64,000 nucleotides of DNA from an uncultured Actinomycetes bacterium. GTDB taxonomy: Bacteria; Actinomycetota; Geothermincolia; Fen-727; JACVIW01. The notes under the pieces are model-generated. The model made no database searches, was not told where the DNA came from, and saw only the letters and a list, made by a program, of their open reading frames with translations. The stretch is from the NCBI GenBank assembly GCA_937127245.1, contig CAKZLU010000032.1:1-64000 (forward strand). Direction: 5' to 3'. Of the stretch, positions 42,673 to 52,097 are shown piece by piece. The number at the start of each line of letters is the position of its first letter. Position 1 is the first letter of the stretch. The position numbers were made by a program, and so were the translations under genes.

Positions 42673-44580
42673 CTAAATCCCGAGCTTTTCTCTCCTGGAT
42701 TCGATGTGCTCAAGCATCTTTTCAGCTGCTTTAGAGGCGTCTTTTTCAAGGCTCAGCACACCGCCCGTTATCCCTGGAAGGTCCTCTGTAAGCAGCTTCA
42801 CCAGATTCGGCGCCCCGGTCACGCTCGGCACCGGATTAACGTAGGTATAGAGCCCGAGGGCGAGGGCGAAGAGCGCGTCTATCGTTGCTTTCTGCTCCAT
42901 GTATTCTGGGGCCGCCGCCACTACCGGAAGGTCGTAAATCGGGACATCTCCGAGCGCGGTTGAAAGGGAGGCGAGAAGGTCGGCAAGCCTTCCTGTATCA
43001 GTGCAGGTGCCGTAACTCAAAACCGGGGGTATTCCCAGGCTTTCGCATACCTCTTTCAGGCTTTCCCCCGCGAGCGATATGCTCGAAAGGCTGCAAAGAC
43101 CACAGACTTGCATGGCGGCATTTCCGCATCCCATGGAAAGAATGAGCACGTCCCTTGCTATGAGTTCTTTTGCGACAGCCACGCTATGGACATCCTGCCC
43201 GGTATCGCGCAGAGTCGTACACGAGACAAGACCTGCGACCCCTCTTATTTTCCCGCTTTTGATCGCCTCGATGAGAGGGTCGAGCGTGCCCCCGAGAGCC
43301 TCAATTATGCTTTCGCTCGAAAACCCGACGATGGCTTCCCCAAGCGGGTATCCGGTCGCCGGTTGAACCCTTAATTTGCGGTCCTTGAAGTTTTCTATCG
43401 CCATGTCGAGCAAATCGGCTGCCTGTTTGGATGCCCTTTCAGGATGGTAGTTGATCCTGTCGGTGACTCCCTCGAAAGCAACAAGGTCGCTTACCGGAAC
43501 GAGCCTGAAAACAAAATTTTCGGCGTAAATCGGATCAATCGGCATGGAACAGTTCATGTCGCACGCGAAGAGATCAACGCAGCCTGAAGACAGCACCGCC
43601 TCCTGCATGATCCAGTTTCCTGTAAAGCCCCACAGGACTTCGTCCATCGCCCATCTCTGAATGATTTCCTGACCAGTTTCTATGTTGGCGATAATCCTAA
43701 GACCCTTCGCGCCGGCTGCACGGGCTTTCTCCTGCCAGGAGGGGTCTTTGGCAAGGTCAATGAGCGCGAAGCCCAGGAAAGGTTCATGTCCGTTTGGAAG
43801 GACGTTCACGTAATCGGGGTCCAAAACCCCTAAATCGACGCGCATCTTGTGCGGGCGAGGGGTACCAAATAATATGTCCTGGCAGTATTCGTTTACGATC
43901 TGGCTTTGGTAAGCCATGGCGATACCGAGTCTCAGGGCTTTCAGGGCGAGGCTCTGGTAAAACCCATCAACGTTCGTGAGGCACGAACTTGCCGCCCTCA
44001 TCATCTCCGGATAGATCCCACCAGGGAATATGTCAAGTCTTTTCCAGGTGTCTTTTCGTTCCGGGGTCGCGAGCGCCTCCACGATCGAACTCGGCTCATC
44101 TGTGTCTTTTGAGAACTCTTTCTCAAGGAAGTCGCACAGGGCAAGTGCCGAATCTTTCGGGGATTGCCGAGCGGCAAGACACAATCGCTCGGAAAACCAT
44201 TTCAACTTCTCGGGCTCTCTTAAAGAGAAAGGGGTCTTGCCTTCCGCTGTTGCCCTTAAGGTCTTTATGGTCTGGCTCGTATGGTACTGGTAGGTTGACG
44301 CGCCCATGACGTTTCGAAGAAGCATCATTCTCATAGCCATTCCGTCAGCCGTGATGCCGCATACGCCCCTCTTGTCCTTTTCCGCATCCGCTCGGCAAGG
44401 TCCGTTGGAGCAGAGGTCGCATCTTGTTCCCGCCATGCAGAACGGACACCTTCTGTCTGCATCACCGCCCATCCCCTGCGCCTCGTAACGGTCCCAGACG
44501 TTCGTTATTTGCTTCGGCTTTATTCTCTGGGCATATGCTTTGCGGACTGACTCGTGATAGGAGATTCTCATCTCTTCCAT
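42673..44580 (-). CDS. cooS: Anaerobic Ni-Fe carbon monoxide dehydrogenase catalytic subunit
   Basis: Interconverts CO and CO2 at a Ni-Fe-S C-cluster. The 635-residue protein has N-terminal cysteines Cys45-x2-Cys48 (D-cluster position) and Cys54, Cys57, Cys62, Cys74 (B-cluster, in RCDLCSNGPC and RGVCG). Further C-cluster-type segments are CDMNCSMP, VSCTT, SMGCGNAAMQVCG and YGTCTDTGRLADL, and the conserved Lys in MEQKAT matches the catalytic lysine region. The His-rich channel segment is reduced (YQYHTSQT). I start at ATG 44578-44580, eight bases after AAGGAG; the GTG nine bases earlier overlaps that site. No cooC, cooF or acetyl-CoA synthase genes are adjacent. Confidence 0.9.
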   Translation of the reverse strand: MEEMRISYHESVRKAYAQRIKPKQITNVWDRYEAQGMGGDADRRCPFCMAGTRCDLCSNGPCRADAEKDKRGVCGITADGMAMRMMLLRNVMGASTYQYHTSQTIKTLRATAEGKTPFSLREPEKLKWFSERLCLAARQSPKDSALALCDFLEKEFSKDTDEPSSIVEALATPERKDTWKRLDIFPGGIYPEMMRAASSCLTNVDGFYQSLALKALRLGIAMAYQSQIVNEYCQDILFGTPRPHKMRVDLGVLDPDYVNVLPNGHEPFLGFALIDLAKDPSWQEKARAAGAKGLRIIANIETGQEIIQRWAMDEVLWGFTGNWIMQEAVLSSGCVDLFACDMNCSMPIDPIYAENFVFRLVPVSDLVAFEGVTDRINYHPERASKQAADLLDMAIENFKDRKLRVQPATGYPLGEAIVGFSSESIIEALGGTLDPLIEAIKSGKIRGVAGLVSCTTLRDTGQDVHSVAVAKELIARDVLILSMGCGNAAMQVCGLCSLSSISLAGESLKEVCESLGIPPVLSYGTCTDTGRLADLLASLSTALGDVPIYDLPVVAAAPEYMEQKATIDALFALALGLYTYVNPVPSVTGAPNLVKLLTEDLPGITGGVLSLEKDASKAAEKMLEHIESRREKLGI

Positions 44581-44826
44581 CGGTACCACTCCTTTTGTTT
44601 TAAGTGCGGCGGGATAGTGTCTGATTGTATACCTGTGATGGCGAACGGTCTATGATTCAAATCAATGCTTGAGTCCGGTGAGAAAATTAATTTCCATGAT
44701 TCTTACCCCTTTCTTGGCTGCCAGGCTCATGAGGGGTTTTCTTTGCCATGCATAATTATCTTGGGTGATAATCTAAGCGTGGGTGGAACTTGAATCTAAG
44801 AAGAGAGAGCGGACAGGAGGTAAGTG

Positions 44827-45585
44827 ATGGAGTATGAGACCCTTTTATATGAAGTGGAGGGGGAGACCGGCATTCTGACCCTCAACCGTCCCGAGATCGT
44901 GAACGCCATTGACTATACGATGCTTACAGAGCTCAATGATTTCTGGACCCAACGGCAGACGGACGAAAGTGTGAGGGTGCTCATCGTAAGGGGCGCTGGC
45001 GAGAAGGGATTCTGCTCCGGTCTTGACCTCAAAGCGGCAATGGATATTCCCGGAGGGATGTCGGCTTACAACATTTATAATTCGCAGCGGGCTTTCTCAA
45101 ACGTGATAAGGCTCATGCGCTACTGCCCTCAGCCGATAATCGCCGCTGTTCACGGACCTGCGATGGGGGCCGGTTTGTCGATGGCACTCGCTTCGGATGT
45201 CAGGCTTGCAAGCGAGGATGCATTCTTCTGCGCCCAGTACATTAACATCGGAACGGGCGGGGCGGATATGGGCTCGAGTTTTTTCCTTCCGAAAATCGTG
45301 GGCTGGGGCAAGGCGGCGGAGATGTGCCTTACAGGCGACCGCGTTTATGCGGATGAAGCTTACAGAATAGGGCTTGTGAATCATATATATTCACGCGAAG
45401 ATTTGCTTCCAAAGGCTAAAGCAATGGCCGCCAATATGTGTTCCAAAAACAGGCTCGGTCTGAAACTCACGAAGGACGCCTTCAACGCAGCGCTCAACGG
45501 GCTTAGTCTTGAGGACGCTAACCGTATGGAAGATAGAAACCAGGCGTTCATAATTACGGGCGGCATTTTGGAGGCAAAGCCGTAG
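44827..45585 (+). CDS. Crotonase-fold protein lacking the hydratase glutamates
   Basis: A 252-residue enoyl-CoA hydratase/isomerase-family protein. It has LTLNRPEIVNAID, the oxyanion-hole region GFCSGLDLKA, HGPAMGAGLSMALASD and LTGDRVYADEAYRIGLVN. The two catalytic Glu positions of true hydratases (GGGCELA and QPE) are Ser in GAGLSMA and Tyr in CAQYINIG, so simple hydration is unlikely. It resembles the subgroup with GADMGSSFFLPKIVG. The C-terminus is short, ending ILEAKP without the usual final helix. ATG 44827 has AGGAGG six bases upstream. It probably joins the acyl-CoA genes that follow. Confidence 0.85.
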   Translation: MEYETLLYEVEGETGILTLNRPEIVNAIDYTMLTELNDFWTQRQTDESVRVLIVRGAGEKGFCSGLDLKAAMDIPGGMSAYNIYNSQRAFSNVIRLMRYCPQPIIAAVHGPAMGAGLSMALASDVRLASEDAFFCAQYINIGTGGADMGSSFFLPKIVGWGKAAEMCLTGDRVYADEAYRIGLVNHIYSREDLLPKAKAMAANMCSKNRLGLKLTKDAFNAALNGLSLEDANRMEDRNQAFIITGGILEAKP

Positions 45586-45709
45586 GACCCGGCGGTCACT
45601 GGTGACAAATTTATTAAGTTAGCCGGGGTAATAATGCTTGGGGAATCGCATAGCTTATAGGCTGCTGGAAGTCACTTGTCCTTATGGCGTTGGGGCTGTG
45701 GGTGATTTG

Positions 45710-46876
45710 ATGACGGGCGAGGAAAGGATTGATACTGTGCTCCGGGGCGGGATACCCGACAGGGTTCCCGTGGTACCGCTTGTTTACTACTTCGCAGCGG
45801 AGGTCGCGGGAGTGCCGAACGAGGTCTTTCTGAAAGACGTGAGGGTTTTCCAAAATGCGCTTGATATTTGTTTCGAGCAAGCTGGGCCGTGGGACGCAAT
45901 ATATACTCTTCCTTTTACCTTCGATGCTCCTCGATACGACATGACATGGGGGGCAGGTCTTGGTATGAAGCCGGGGATTGCTCTCGGTGGCGATGCTTTC
46001 AGTAAAGTGCTCGAGGCGACCGAATCTGAGTATCTGATGAATGAGGACGATTACCAAAAAATACTCTCCTATCGTTTTTACACCCCCTTACACCCATTGC
46101 TTCGTTTCATGGTTGAACTCATTTCACGCTACAAGAACAAGCCGCAGGGCGCACGGGTTTGGGTCAATGATTTTATGCGGGGAGGCGTAAGGCTCGGGAT
46201 TAGGTGGATAAGAGAACTAAAGCGGTGGGACAAGCGCGGCGTGGGGTTCTTTTCGAGTTTCAGCCTCGAGGCGCCTTTCGACACTTTCAGCATGGCTCGA
46301 GGACTTGTGGGTTTCTCGATCGATCTTCGCCGCCGCCCGGATGAAATAGCGGAAGCCTCGCTGAGACTCGGGAAGAGTCTTGCCCGCATTGCGCTTCTTG
46401 CCTGCCGAGCAACGGGCACGAACCGGTTTCTACTCCTTCTTCACCGCTCCTCGAATGATTTCATATCCCCCGATCAGTTTGAACGGTACGCATATTCTTC
46501 AATAAGATATATCGCGGATTACCTCACCAAAAAGGGCATCTACTTTGGAATGCACAACGACGGGAACTGGGACCGAAGCCTCGAGATACTCTCAGACCTC
46601 CCGGAGAACTGTTTTTTCCAGTTCGATGGAAGAACGGATATTTTCAGGGCAAGAAGAATCCTCGGTGATAGATTTACTATCATGGGCGACGTTCCGGCTA
46701 CAATGCTTGCTTTTGGCGAATCCCATGAGGTAAGGCGATATTGTACGCGCCTGATTGAAGAAGTGGGCGCAAACGCTCGCTTCATCCTTTCCTCCGGGTG
46801 CGAGGTGCCACAGAACGCGAGACTCGAGAACGTGCAAGCGATGGTGAAGACGGCTCTCAAACATAGATACAATTGA
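45710..46876 (+). CDS. UroD-family (MtaA-like) protein with altered zinc motif
   Basis: A 388-residue TIM-barrel protein of the uroporphyrinogen decarboxylase/methylcobamide methyltransferase family. The family opening GEERIDTVLRGGIPDRVPVVP and the ending SSGCEVPQNARLENVQAMV are clear. In methyltransferases zinc is held by His-x-Cys and a late Cys; here the first motif is MHNDGN, with Asp for Cys, while the late Cys (SSGC) is kept. A different metal geometry or a non-methyltransferase function is possible. ATG 45710 agrees with the family start; the frame opens earlier at 45638. Confidence 0.82.
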   Translation: MTGEERIDTVLRGGIPDRVPVVPLVYYFAAEVAGVPNEVFLKDVRVFQNALDICFEQAGPWDAIYTLPFTFDAPRYDMTWGAGLGMKPGIALGGDAFSKVLEATESEYLMNEDDYQKILSYRFYTPLHPLLRFMVELISRYKNKPQGARVWVNDFMRGGVRLGIRWIRELKRWDKRGVGFFSSFSLEAPFDTFSMARGLVGFSIDLRRRPDEIAEASLRLGKSLARIALLACRATGTNRFLLLLHRSSNDFISPDQFERYAYSSIRYIADYLTKKGIYFGMHNDGNWDRSLEILSDLPENCFFQFDGRTDIFRARRILGDRFTIMGDVPATMLAFGESHEVRRYCTRLIEEVGANARFILSSGCEVPQNARLENVQAMVKTALKHRYN

Positions 46877-47170
46877 CTGGATAAATTGACCGGACACTTT
46901 CAAGATTGCGGAGGGAAAAGCGTTTGGCCACGTTCTCGTCTTTTCAGGATATTTAATTTAATGAATAAGTAGAACTATTAGAATAAAGACCCATCCGAAG
47001 AAAGAAGGAGGTTAGAAACAGGAGGTTTGACACCCTGTAAGTTTTGCCTTTCGCGATAAGCAAAATGAGCACCGGCAAAGATAAGATTATTCAGGTAGAA
47101 TGGGCGCGCGGTTTTTAGAGGGACACGCTCAAATGGTGTTCTGCAGGGATAACGCAGGGGGAAGATTGCC

Positions 47171-48643
47171 ATGGAAATCCCGAGCGGCGAAATCAGATTG
47201 GCAGGAGAAAGAATTCTCAGTGAGTTTCCAATGCTCGAGCACTTCAATCGCTCAAATTCGAAGGCTTTTGAGAACATCGCGAAAACGGTAAAAGCATGTG
47301 CCGACTATGGACGCAGGCACATTTTACCTGTGGCTCTCAGACTCGATGAGAAATTGAAAGATGAGCATGATTATTTTCCATGGGAGCTTGTGCGAGCCGC
47401 TCTCCCTTACCGGCTTTTGTCCCTGATAATCCCGAAGATTGTCGGCGGCCAGGGGGGTCTTGCGGTTCTTTTTTCCCTTGCGATGGAGGAACTGTGTGCG
47501 TACTGCCCAGGGGTTGGAAACATAATCGGCGCGCATGCTCTGGGTATAGCACCGCTATTAGTGTGCGGTTCTATTACTTACTGGGAGAAAATCCTACGGG
47601 AGATAGTCTGTGAGGAGAAGAAAGGGAATCCGGTGCTTATGGCTGCTGCTGTCACGGAGCCTTCCGCCGGGACGGATGTGGAGGAGCCAAATTTTTTGAA
47701 GACCGCAAGGCTTACCATGAGCGCGAAAAAGGTTAAGGGCGGCTATGTGTTAAACGGTAGAAAGTGCTTCATATCAAACGGTTCGGTGGCAAAATACATT
47801 GTGCTCTGCTCCGCGACGGACAAATCCCGTCCGCTTGAAACCTGGACGACCTTCATCATTCAAAAGGGCATGGACGGCTTTACGGTGCCCCGCGTGGAGA
47901 TAAAGATGGGTCAACGCGTCTGTCCCGCGGCTGAGCTTTCATTCGAGGATTGCTTCGTTCCTGAGGAAAATGTTCTCTCGTTTGAGGGTACCGGAATGCA
48001 GCCGGGAACCCTTCTTCTGCTTGCGGCCTCGCGCGCTCCGGTCGGCGCCATCGCCACCGGAATAGCCAGGGGAGCATACGAATGGTTTTTGAGATGGGCA
48101 AACAAGTCAAGAAATGGGGTTAAGCCCGCTTCCCGGCAGAGGGTCCAGATGGCTCTTGCGGAAATGAAAACGAGGATACAGGTCTCCCGCTGGACATACC
48201 TGAATGCGGCGATGAGTTTTGACTCCTCCATGGGGCGCGCGATGTCAAGCACCCTACTTCGCTCGCTCGGGCTAATTCCCGATTCCATAAGAACAAGCGA
48301 AATCTACCTGAATCTTTTCAATTCACGCCTGGGCAAACGAGTAAGCGGGAGCATTCTTTCCTTGTACGCCAGAGAGGATGAAATAACCCGCGCACTGGCG
48401 TTCGCCTCCCTGGCGAAAGCGGTTGGCGGGGATACAGCCATGCATGTTACGTCTCTTGCTCTGGAGCAGCTCGGGTCTGATATTTGCGAGGAGCGCCTCT
48501 GGATCGAGAAGGCTTTCAGGGACGCGAAGCTAACCCAGATTTATGAGGGGACGAATCAATTAAACATGCTCACTTTATTCGCCGCGGAGATCGGAAAAAA
48601 CTTGAGGGTGGAGATGGGTAAATTAAAAGAGCGGCACGTATAA
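47171..48643 (+). CDS. Acyl-CoA dehydrogenase, catalytic subunit
   Basis: A 490-residue acyl-CoA dehydrogenase, about 100 residues longer than usual. The central AAAVTEPSAGTDVEEP and YVLNGRKCFISNG strands bind FAD. The C-terminal KLTQIYEGTNQLNMLTLF contains the catalytic Glu of medium-chain-type enzymes. Extra length lies in the N-terminal helices and around residues 300-400. ATG 47171 follows GGGGGAAG. The next gene, 22 bases downstream, encodes a second, probably non-catalytic subunit, as in heteromeric acyl-CoA dehydrogenases of mycobacterial steroid pathways. Confidence 0.9.
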   Translation: MEIPSGEIRLAGERILSEFPMLEHFNRSNSKAFENIAKTVKACADYGRRHILPVALRLDEKLKDEHDYFPWELVRAALPYRLLSLIIPKIVGGQGGLAVLFSLAMEELCAYCPGVGNIIGAHALGIAPLLVCGSITYWEKILREIVCEEKKGNPVLMAAAVTEPSAGTDVEEPNFLKTARLTMSAKKVKGGYVLNGRKCFISNGSVAKYIVLCSATDKSRPLETWTTFIIQKGMDGFTVPRVEIKMGQRVCPAAELSFEDCFVPEENVLSFEGTGMQPGTLLLLAASRAPVGAIATGIARGAYEWFLRWANKSRNGVKPASRQRVQMALAEMKTRIQVSRWTYLNAAMSFDSSMGRAMSSTLLRSLGLIPDSIRTSEIYLNLFNSRLGKRVSGSILSLYAREDEITRALAFASLAKAVGGDTAMHVTSLALEQLGSDICEERLWIEKAFRDAKLTQIYEGTNQLNMLTLFAAEIGKNLRVEMGKLKERHV

Positions 48644-48665
48644 ACGCGAGAAAGGGTGAAGACGT

Positions 48666-49766
48666 ATGGGTTTGGGAGATGAGCTTTTGACCGAAGAAGA
48701 AAGAGCGATTCTTGAGACCGTTTCACAGTTTCGGAAAAAGGAACTTGAGAATGTTGCTTTGGAGATTGACGAAACCCCGGAGCCTGAAAAGATTTCAGAC
48801 CTGTTCAAAAGCGCAGCGTCAATCGGTATGTGCTCCTGCCTGTCGTGTGCGTCCGGTGGAGCGAGTGCGGGTCTCAGTGAGCTGACGCTCGGTTTAAGGG
48901 AAATCGCGTATGCCTCGCCCGGTTTTGCGGTATTGATTCTTTCCCACAATGTGGCTCTTCTTGCGTTGGAGCATACTAGCAAGGACGCTGACCTCGGGGC
49001 TTTCGGGCGCGGCGAGAAGAGAGCGGCTTTCGCTGCCTCCATTCTTAAGGGTGAAGGTACGCTTGAGGCGGGGATCGTGCCGGGGGGTTGGAATGCTGAT
49101 GTAATAGTGTTTCATGTTTTCGATGACGCTTTCGTTTATCCCGTGGAGAAAACGGATGCCCGCCTCAAGCTCGAGAAGATTGAAAATCCTTTAGGCTTCA
49201 GGGCATCTCTTCCGGCGCGCGCCTGGCTTTCTGTCGCGCAACATGTTGAGGGGGGAACGGAAATTTCGAGTGAGTTCTCGGAGACGCTCCAGTGCGCGCT
49301 TCTTCTGGGACTTGCTTCTGTGGCGAGTGGAATTACAAGGCGCGCCCTTGATGTTTCCCATTCGTATGCCAAGGAGCGCTACCAGGGTGGTGATTACATT
49401 ATAGGGCATGAACAGATGAGAATTTATTTGGCGGAGATGGCGCTCGGTATCCAGATTTCAGATGCGGCGATTCAGCACGCAAAAGATGTCTGGATGAAGA
49501 GGGGGCAGGCACTTTCTGCGTGCAAAGCGGCAAAGTGCGCCGCTTCCCGGTTTGCGATGAGCTCGGCGCTTAACGGTGTTCAGATACATGGCGGATACGG
49601 TTACATGCGCGATTACGGCACGGAGAGGCTGATGAGGGAGGCAAAGTACTGTCAATCTTATCCCAAGGCTGAGCAGGAGGAATTGCTTGATATTGTGGGA
49701 ATTTTCCCGGAAAGGGTCGCATCCCAGCGGGCTGCGGGCAGGGACCTGTGCAAGGGAGGCTTTTGA
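48666..49766 (+). CDS. Acyl-CoA dehydrogenase-like subunit without catalytic Glu
   Basis: A 366-residue partner protein with the acyl-CoA dehydrogenase fold. The C-terminal domain is well kept (SHSYAKERYQGGDYIIGHEQM, QIHGGYGYMRDYGTERLMREAKYCQ), but the YEGT segment with the catalytic Glu is replaced by SYPKAEQEE. The middle beta domain is shortened and lacks the TEPxAGSD signature. This points to a structural half of a heterotetramer with the preceding gene. ATG 48666 follows AAAGGG. Confidence 0.85.
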   Translation: MGLGDELLTEEERAILETVSQFRKKELENVALEIDETPEPEKISDLFKSAASIGMCSCLSCASGGASAGLSELTLGLREIAYASPGFAVLILSHNVALLALEHTSKDADLGAFGRGEKRAAFAASILKGEGTLEAGIVPGGWNADVIVFHVFDDAFVYPVEKTDARLKLEKIENPLGFRASLPARAWLSVAQHVEGGTEISSEFSETLQCALLLGLASVASGITRRALDVSHSYAKERYQGGDYIIGHEQMRIYLAEMALGIQISDAAIQHAKDVWMKRGQALSACKAAKCAASRFAMSSALNGVQIHGGYGYMRDYGTERLMREAKYCQSYPKAEQEELLDIVGIFPERVASQRAAGRDLCKGGF

Positions 49767-49859
49767 GCGAAATATGGATTTCAGGAATGGAATGGACCTT
49801 CCGCGCTCTTAAGCCCGTTACACGGGTGAAAGTGAATAAGGCATAACGGAGAGGGGGAA

Positions 49860-50702
49860 ATGGAATTTAACGGCAAAGTTGTTGTCATAACCGGAGCGGG
49901 AAGCGGAATTGGCAGAGCGTTAGCCCTTGAACTGGCTTCAAGGGGAGCCAGCCTTGCCCTTTGCGATATAGAGGGCGAAGGGTTAAGGACTCTTGCTGAG
50001 GAAACTGGACGAAACGGAAAAGAACTCTTTACTCGCGTGGTGGATGTGTCCAAAGCGTGGCAGGTTGAAGAGTTTGCCGGCGAGGTTTTGAAAGCTTTCG
50101 GGCGCGTTGACATTCTTGTCAACTGCGCCGGTGTTGGCATGGGCGGCTTCTTCGAGACCCTTACGCTCGAGGACCTTGAATGGATCATAAACGCTAACAT
50201 TTGGGGCGTCTTGCACTGCTGCCATTATTTTTACCCTAAGATGATTGAACAGAATGGAACGAGTTACATTGTGAACGTTTCAAGTGGGGCTTCTCTCGTG
50301 CCTCTGCCCATAATGAGCGCTTATTGCGCAACGAAGTCTGCGGTTGTCTCTTTTTCGGAAGTTTTAAGAGAGGAGGCTGCAGCGCGCGGGGTGCGGGTCG
50401 CGGCGGTTTGTCCCGGCGTGGTGGCGACGAATATCATCGAGCACGGCAGGATCAGGTCAAAAGGTAAGTCTTCAAAAGACGGGGATTTCGCGCAGAAAGT
50501 TGACGAATTTTTTAAGAAGCGTGGAATGCCTCCGGAGCGGGTGGCAAAAGCGATATTGAAAGGGATTGAGAAAAACAGGGCAATCATCAAGGTTGGTCGA
50601 GAGGTTTACCTTGGGGATTTCGTTTACAGATTAAGCAGAGGGTTTTACCGGTTTTTGTTGAGGCACTCGGTGCGTATCGCCGGGTTGCTCCAGAGAGGGT
50701 AA
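49860..50702 (+). CDS. Short-chain dehydrogenase/reductase
   Basis: A 280-residue NAD(P)-dependent SDR. ITGAGSGIGRALALELASRG is the dinucleotide motif, VNCAG the structural motif, and Ser (VNVSSGAS) with Tyr-x3-Lys (YCATK) the catalytic centre. Asp in CDIEGEG after the second strand favours NAD(H). A basic, aromatic C-terminal tail (VYRLSRGFYRFLLRH) may touch the membrane. GAGGGGGA precedes the ATG. It follows the acyl-CoA dehydrogenase pair by 93 bases and could oxidise a hydroxyacyl intermediate. Confidence 0.9.
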   Translation: MEFNGKVVVITGAGSGIGRALALELASRGASLALCDIEGEGLRTLAEETGRNGKELFTRVVDVSKAWQVEEFAGEVLKAFGRVDILVNCAGVGMGGFFETLTLEDLEWIINANIWGVLHCCHYFYPKMIEQNGTSYIVNVSSGASLVPLPIMSAYCATKSAVVSFSEVLREEAAARGVRVAAVCPGVVATNIIEHGRIRSKGKSSKDGDFAQKVDEFFKKRGMPPERVAKAILKGIEKNRAIIKVGREVYLGDFVYRLSRGFYRFLLRHSVRIAGLLQRG

Positions 50703-50798
50703 CGAGCAGATAGGCGCAGATAGGTAACACGTAATGGAGATCACGGATAGGAAGCTGGCAGGACTGCGTCAACGCTTAATCTTCAGGCCCATCGAGTA

Positions 50799-52097
50799 TC
50801 AAATGAACCATCCGGGTCTTTCGCCGCAAACCTCCAGCATGAACTCATAAAGCCAGCCACTAACCTCCGGTTCGATGTAGAAAATCGGATACAGCAGATT
50901 CTGACCGGGCTTAATGACGCCTTGTTTCAAGGCGATATCATACATCTCGCATTGGGGAAAGATTCTGATTCCAACCGTAACCCTCACGGCGTCTGGCTCA
51001 AGAGAGTCCATGAGTTCTATGCTTTCTTTCACGCTATTTTCCGTTTCTCCCGGTCCGCCCAGAAGAAGGAAGCAGTTTACCCGCATGCCGGAGGATTTCG
51101 CGTCCCTCACTGCCCTGACCACTTGTGATTTTGAAAAGCCTTTTCGGAGGCGCTCCAACATGTATTCACTTCCAGACTCATTTCCAATGCTTACCGATAC
51201 GCACCCTGCCTTTGCCATAGCTTCGGATAGTCTCTTTTCGTGAAAGCAGGGGTTGATGTTCGCGAGCCATCGTATTTTTAATTTTCTTTTCGCGATTTCC
51301 GCACATATGCGGTGCGTGTATTCACCCGGGAAATTGAACAGGGAGTCGGTGAACGCGGCGAACATGACACCGTGGTCTTTTTCGAGCGATTCCAGTTCAT
51401 CGGCTACTGATTCTGGATCCCTCAGTCTCATTTGTTTTCCCTCGATGAGGGGAGATGAGCAGTAGATGCATTTCATGTGACAGCCTCTTCGCGACTGGAT
51501 GTTCGCCATAAATGCCGGTTCCTCGAAGGGCGCGGATCTATACCTCAACGCGTCCGGGCAATCGCGTGCTGGAGCGCCAAGCGACTGGATATCATGCCTG
51601 TGACATGGTGGATTGACTCTCGCTATTTTCTCATTCCTGAAAGCCACACCCGCCAGGGAAAGCGGCTCGCCCCCTTCCTTAATGCAGTCAAGGAGGGCGA
51701 CAAACGCTTTCTCGCCGTCGCCCACGATGCCGAGCTTTATGTCGAAGCGTTCAAGGCATTCGAGAGGGAAAATCGAAAATCCAGAGCCACCAAGCACCAC
51801 GGGAGAGTCGGTGGTTTGCTTTACCGTGCGGATAATCGCATCAACCTCTTCAACATAGAAAACGGTGGAGTGCATTTCCTGATTGTCTATGTTTCTCACC
51901 GAGACCCCAATAACGTCTGGTTTGAAATCTTTGATTTCTCCTTCAATGTCCTCAAGCGGGGATTGGCTAAACATCAGGTCAAGGCAGCGAATGGCATGAC
52001 CCGCCTTTCTGGCTGCGGAAGCGACGTAGGCAAGGCCGAGAGGGTAAGGTATTATGTTTTCCACGCTTCTGTTTTCGCTTATGAGAAGAATTCGCAT
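50799..52097 (-). CDS. B12-binding radical SAM protein
   Basis: A 432-residue radical S-adenosylmethionine enzyme. The N-terminal 130 residues form a cobalamin-binding-like Rossmann domain (IPYPLGLAYVASAARKAGH, PDVIGVSVRN, VVLGGSGFS). The 4Fe-4S motif is RGCHMKCIYCSS (Cys-x3-Cys-x2-Cys), followed by the barrel with ESGSEYMLERLRKGFS and LLGGPGETENSV. Homologs methylate or rearrange unreactive carbons, for example in lipids. It is read opposite to the SDR gene and stands alone. GAGGTG precedes the ATG. Confidence 0.9.
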   Translation of the reverse strand: MRILLISENRSVENIIPYPLGLAYVASAARKAGHAIRCLDLMFSQSPLEDIEGEIKDFKPDVIGVSVRNIDNQEMHSTVFYVEEVDAIIRTVKQTTDSPVVLGGSGFSIFPLECLERFDIKLGIVGDGEKAFVALLDCIKEGGEPLSLAGVAFRNEKIARVNPPCHRHDIQSLGAPARDCPDALRYRSAPFEEPAFMANIQSRRGCHMKCIYCSSPLIEGKQMRLRDPESVADELESLEKDHGVMFAAFTDSLFNFPGEYTHRICAEIAKRKLKIRWLANINPCFHEKRLSEAMAKAGCVSVSIGNESGSEYMLERLRKGFSKSQVVRAVRDAKSSGMRVNCFLLLGGPGETENSVKESIELMDSLEPDAVRVTVGIRIFPQCEMYDIALKQGVIKPGQNLLYPIFYIEPEVSGWLYEFMLEVCGERPGWFI

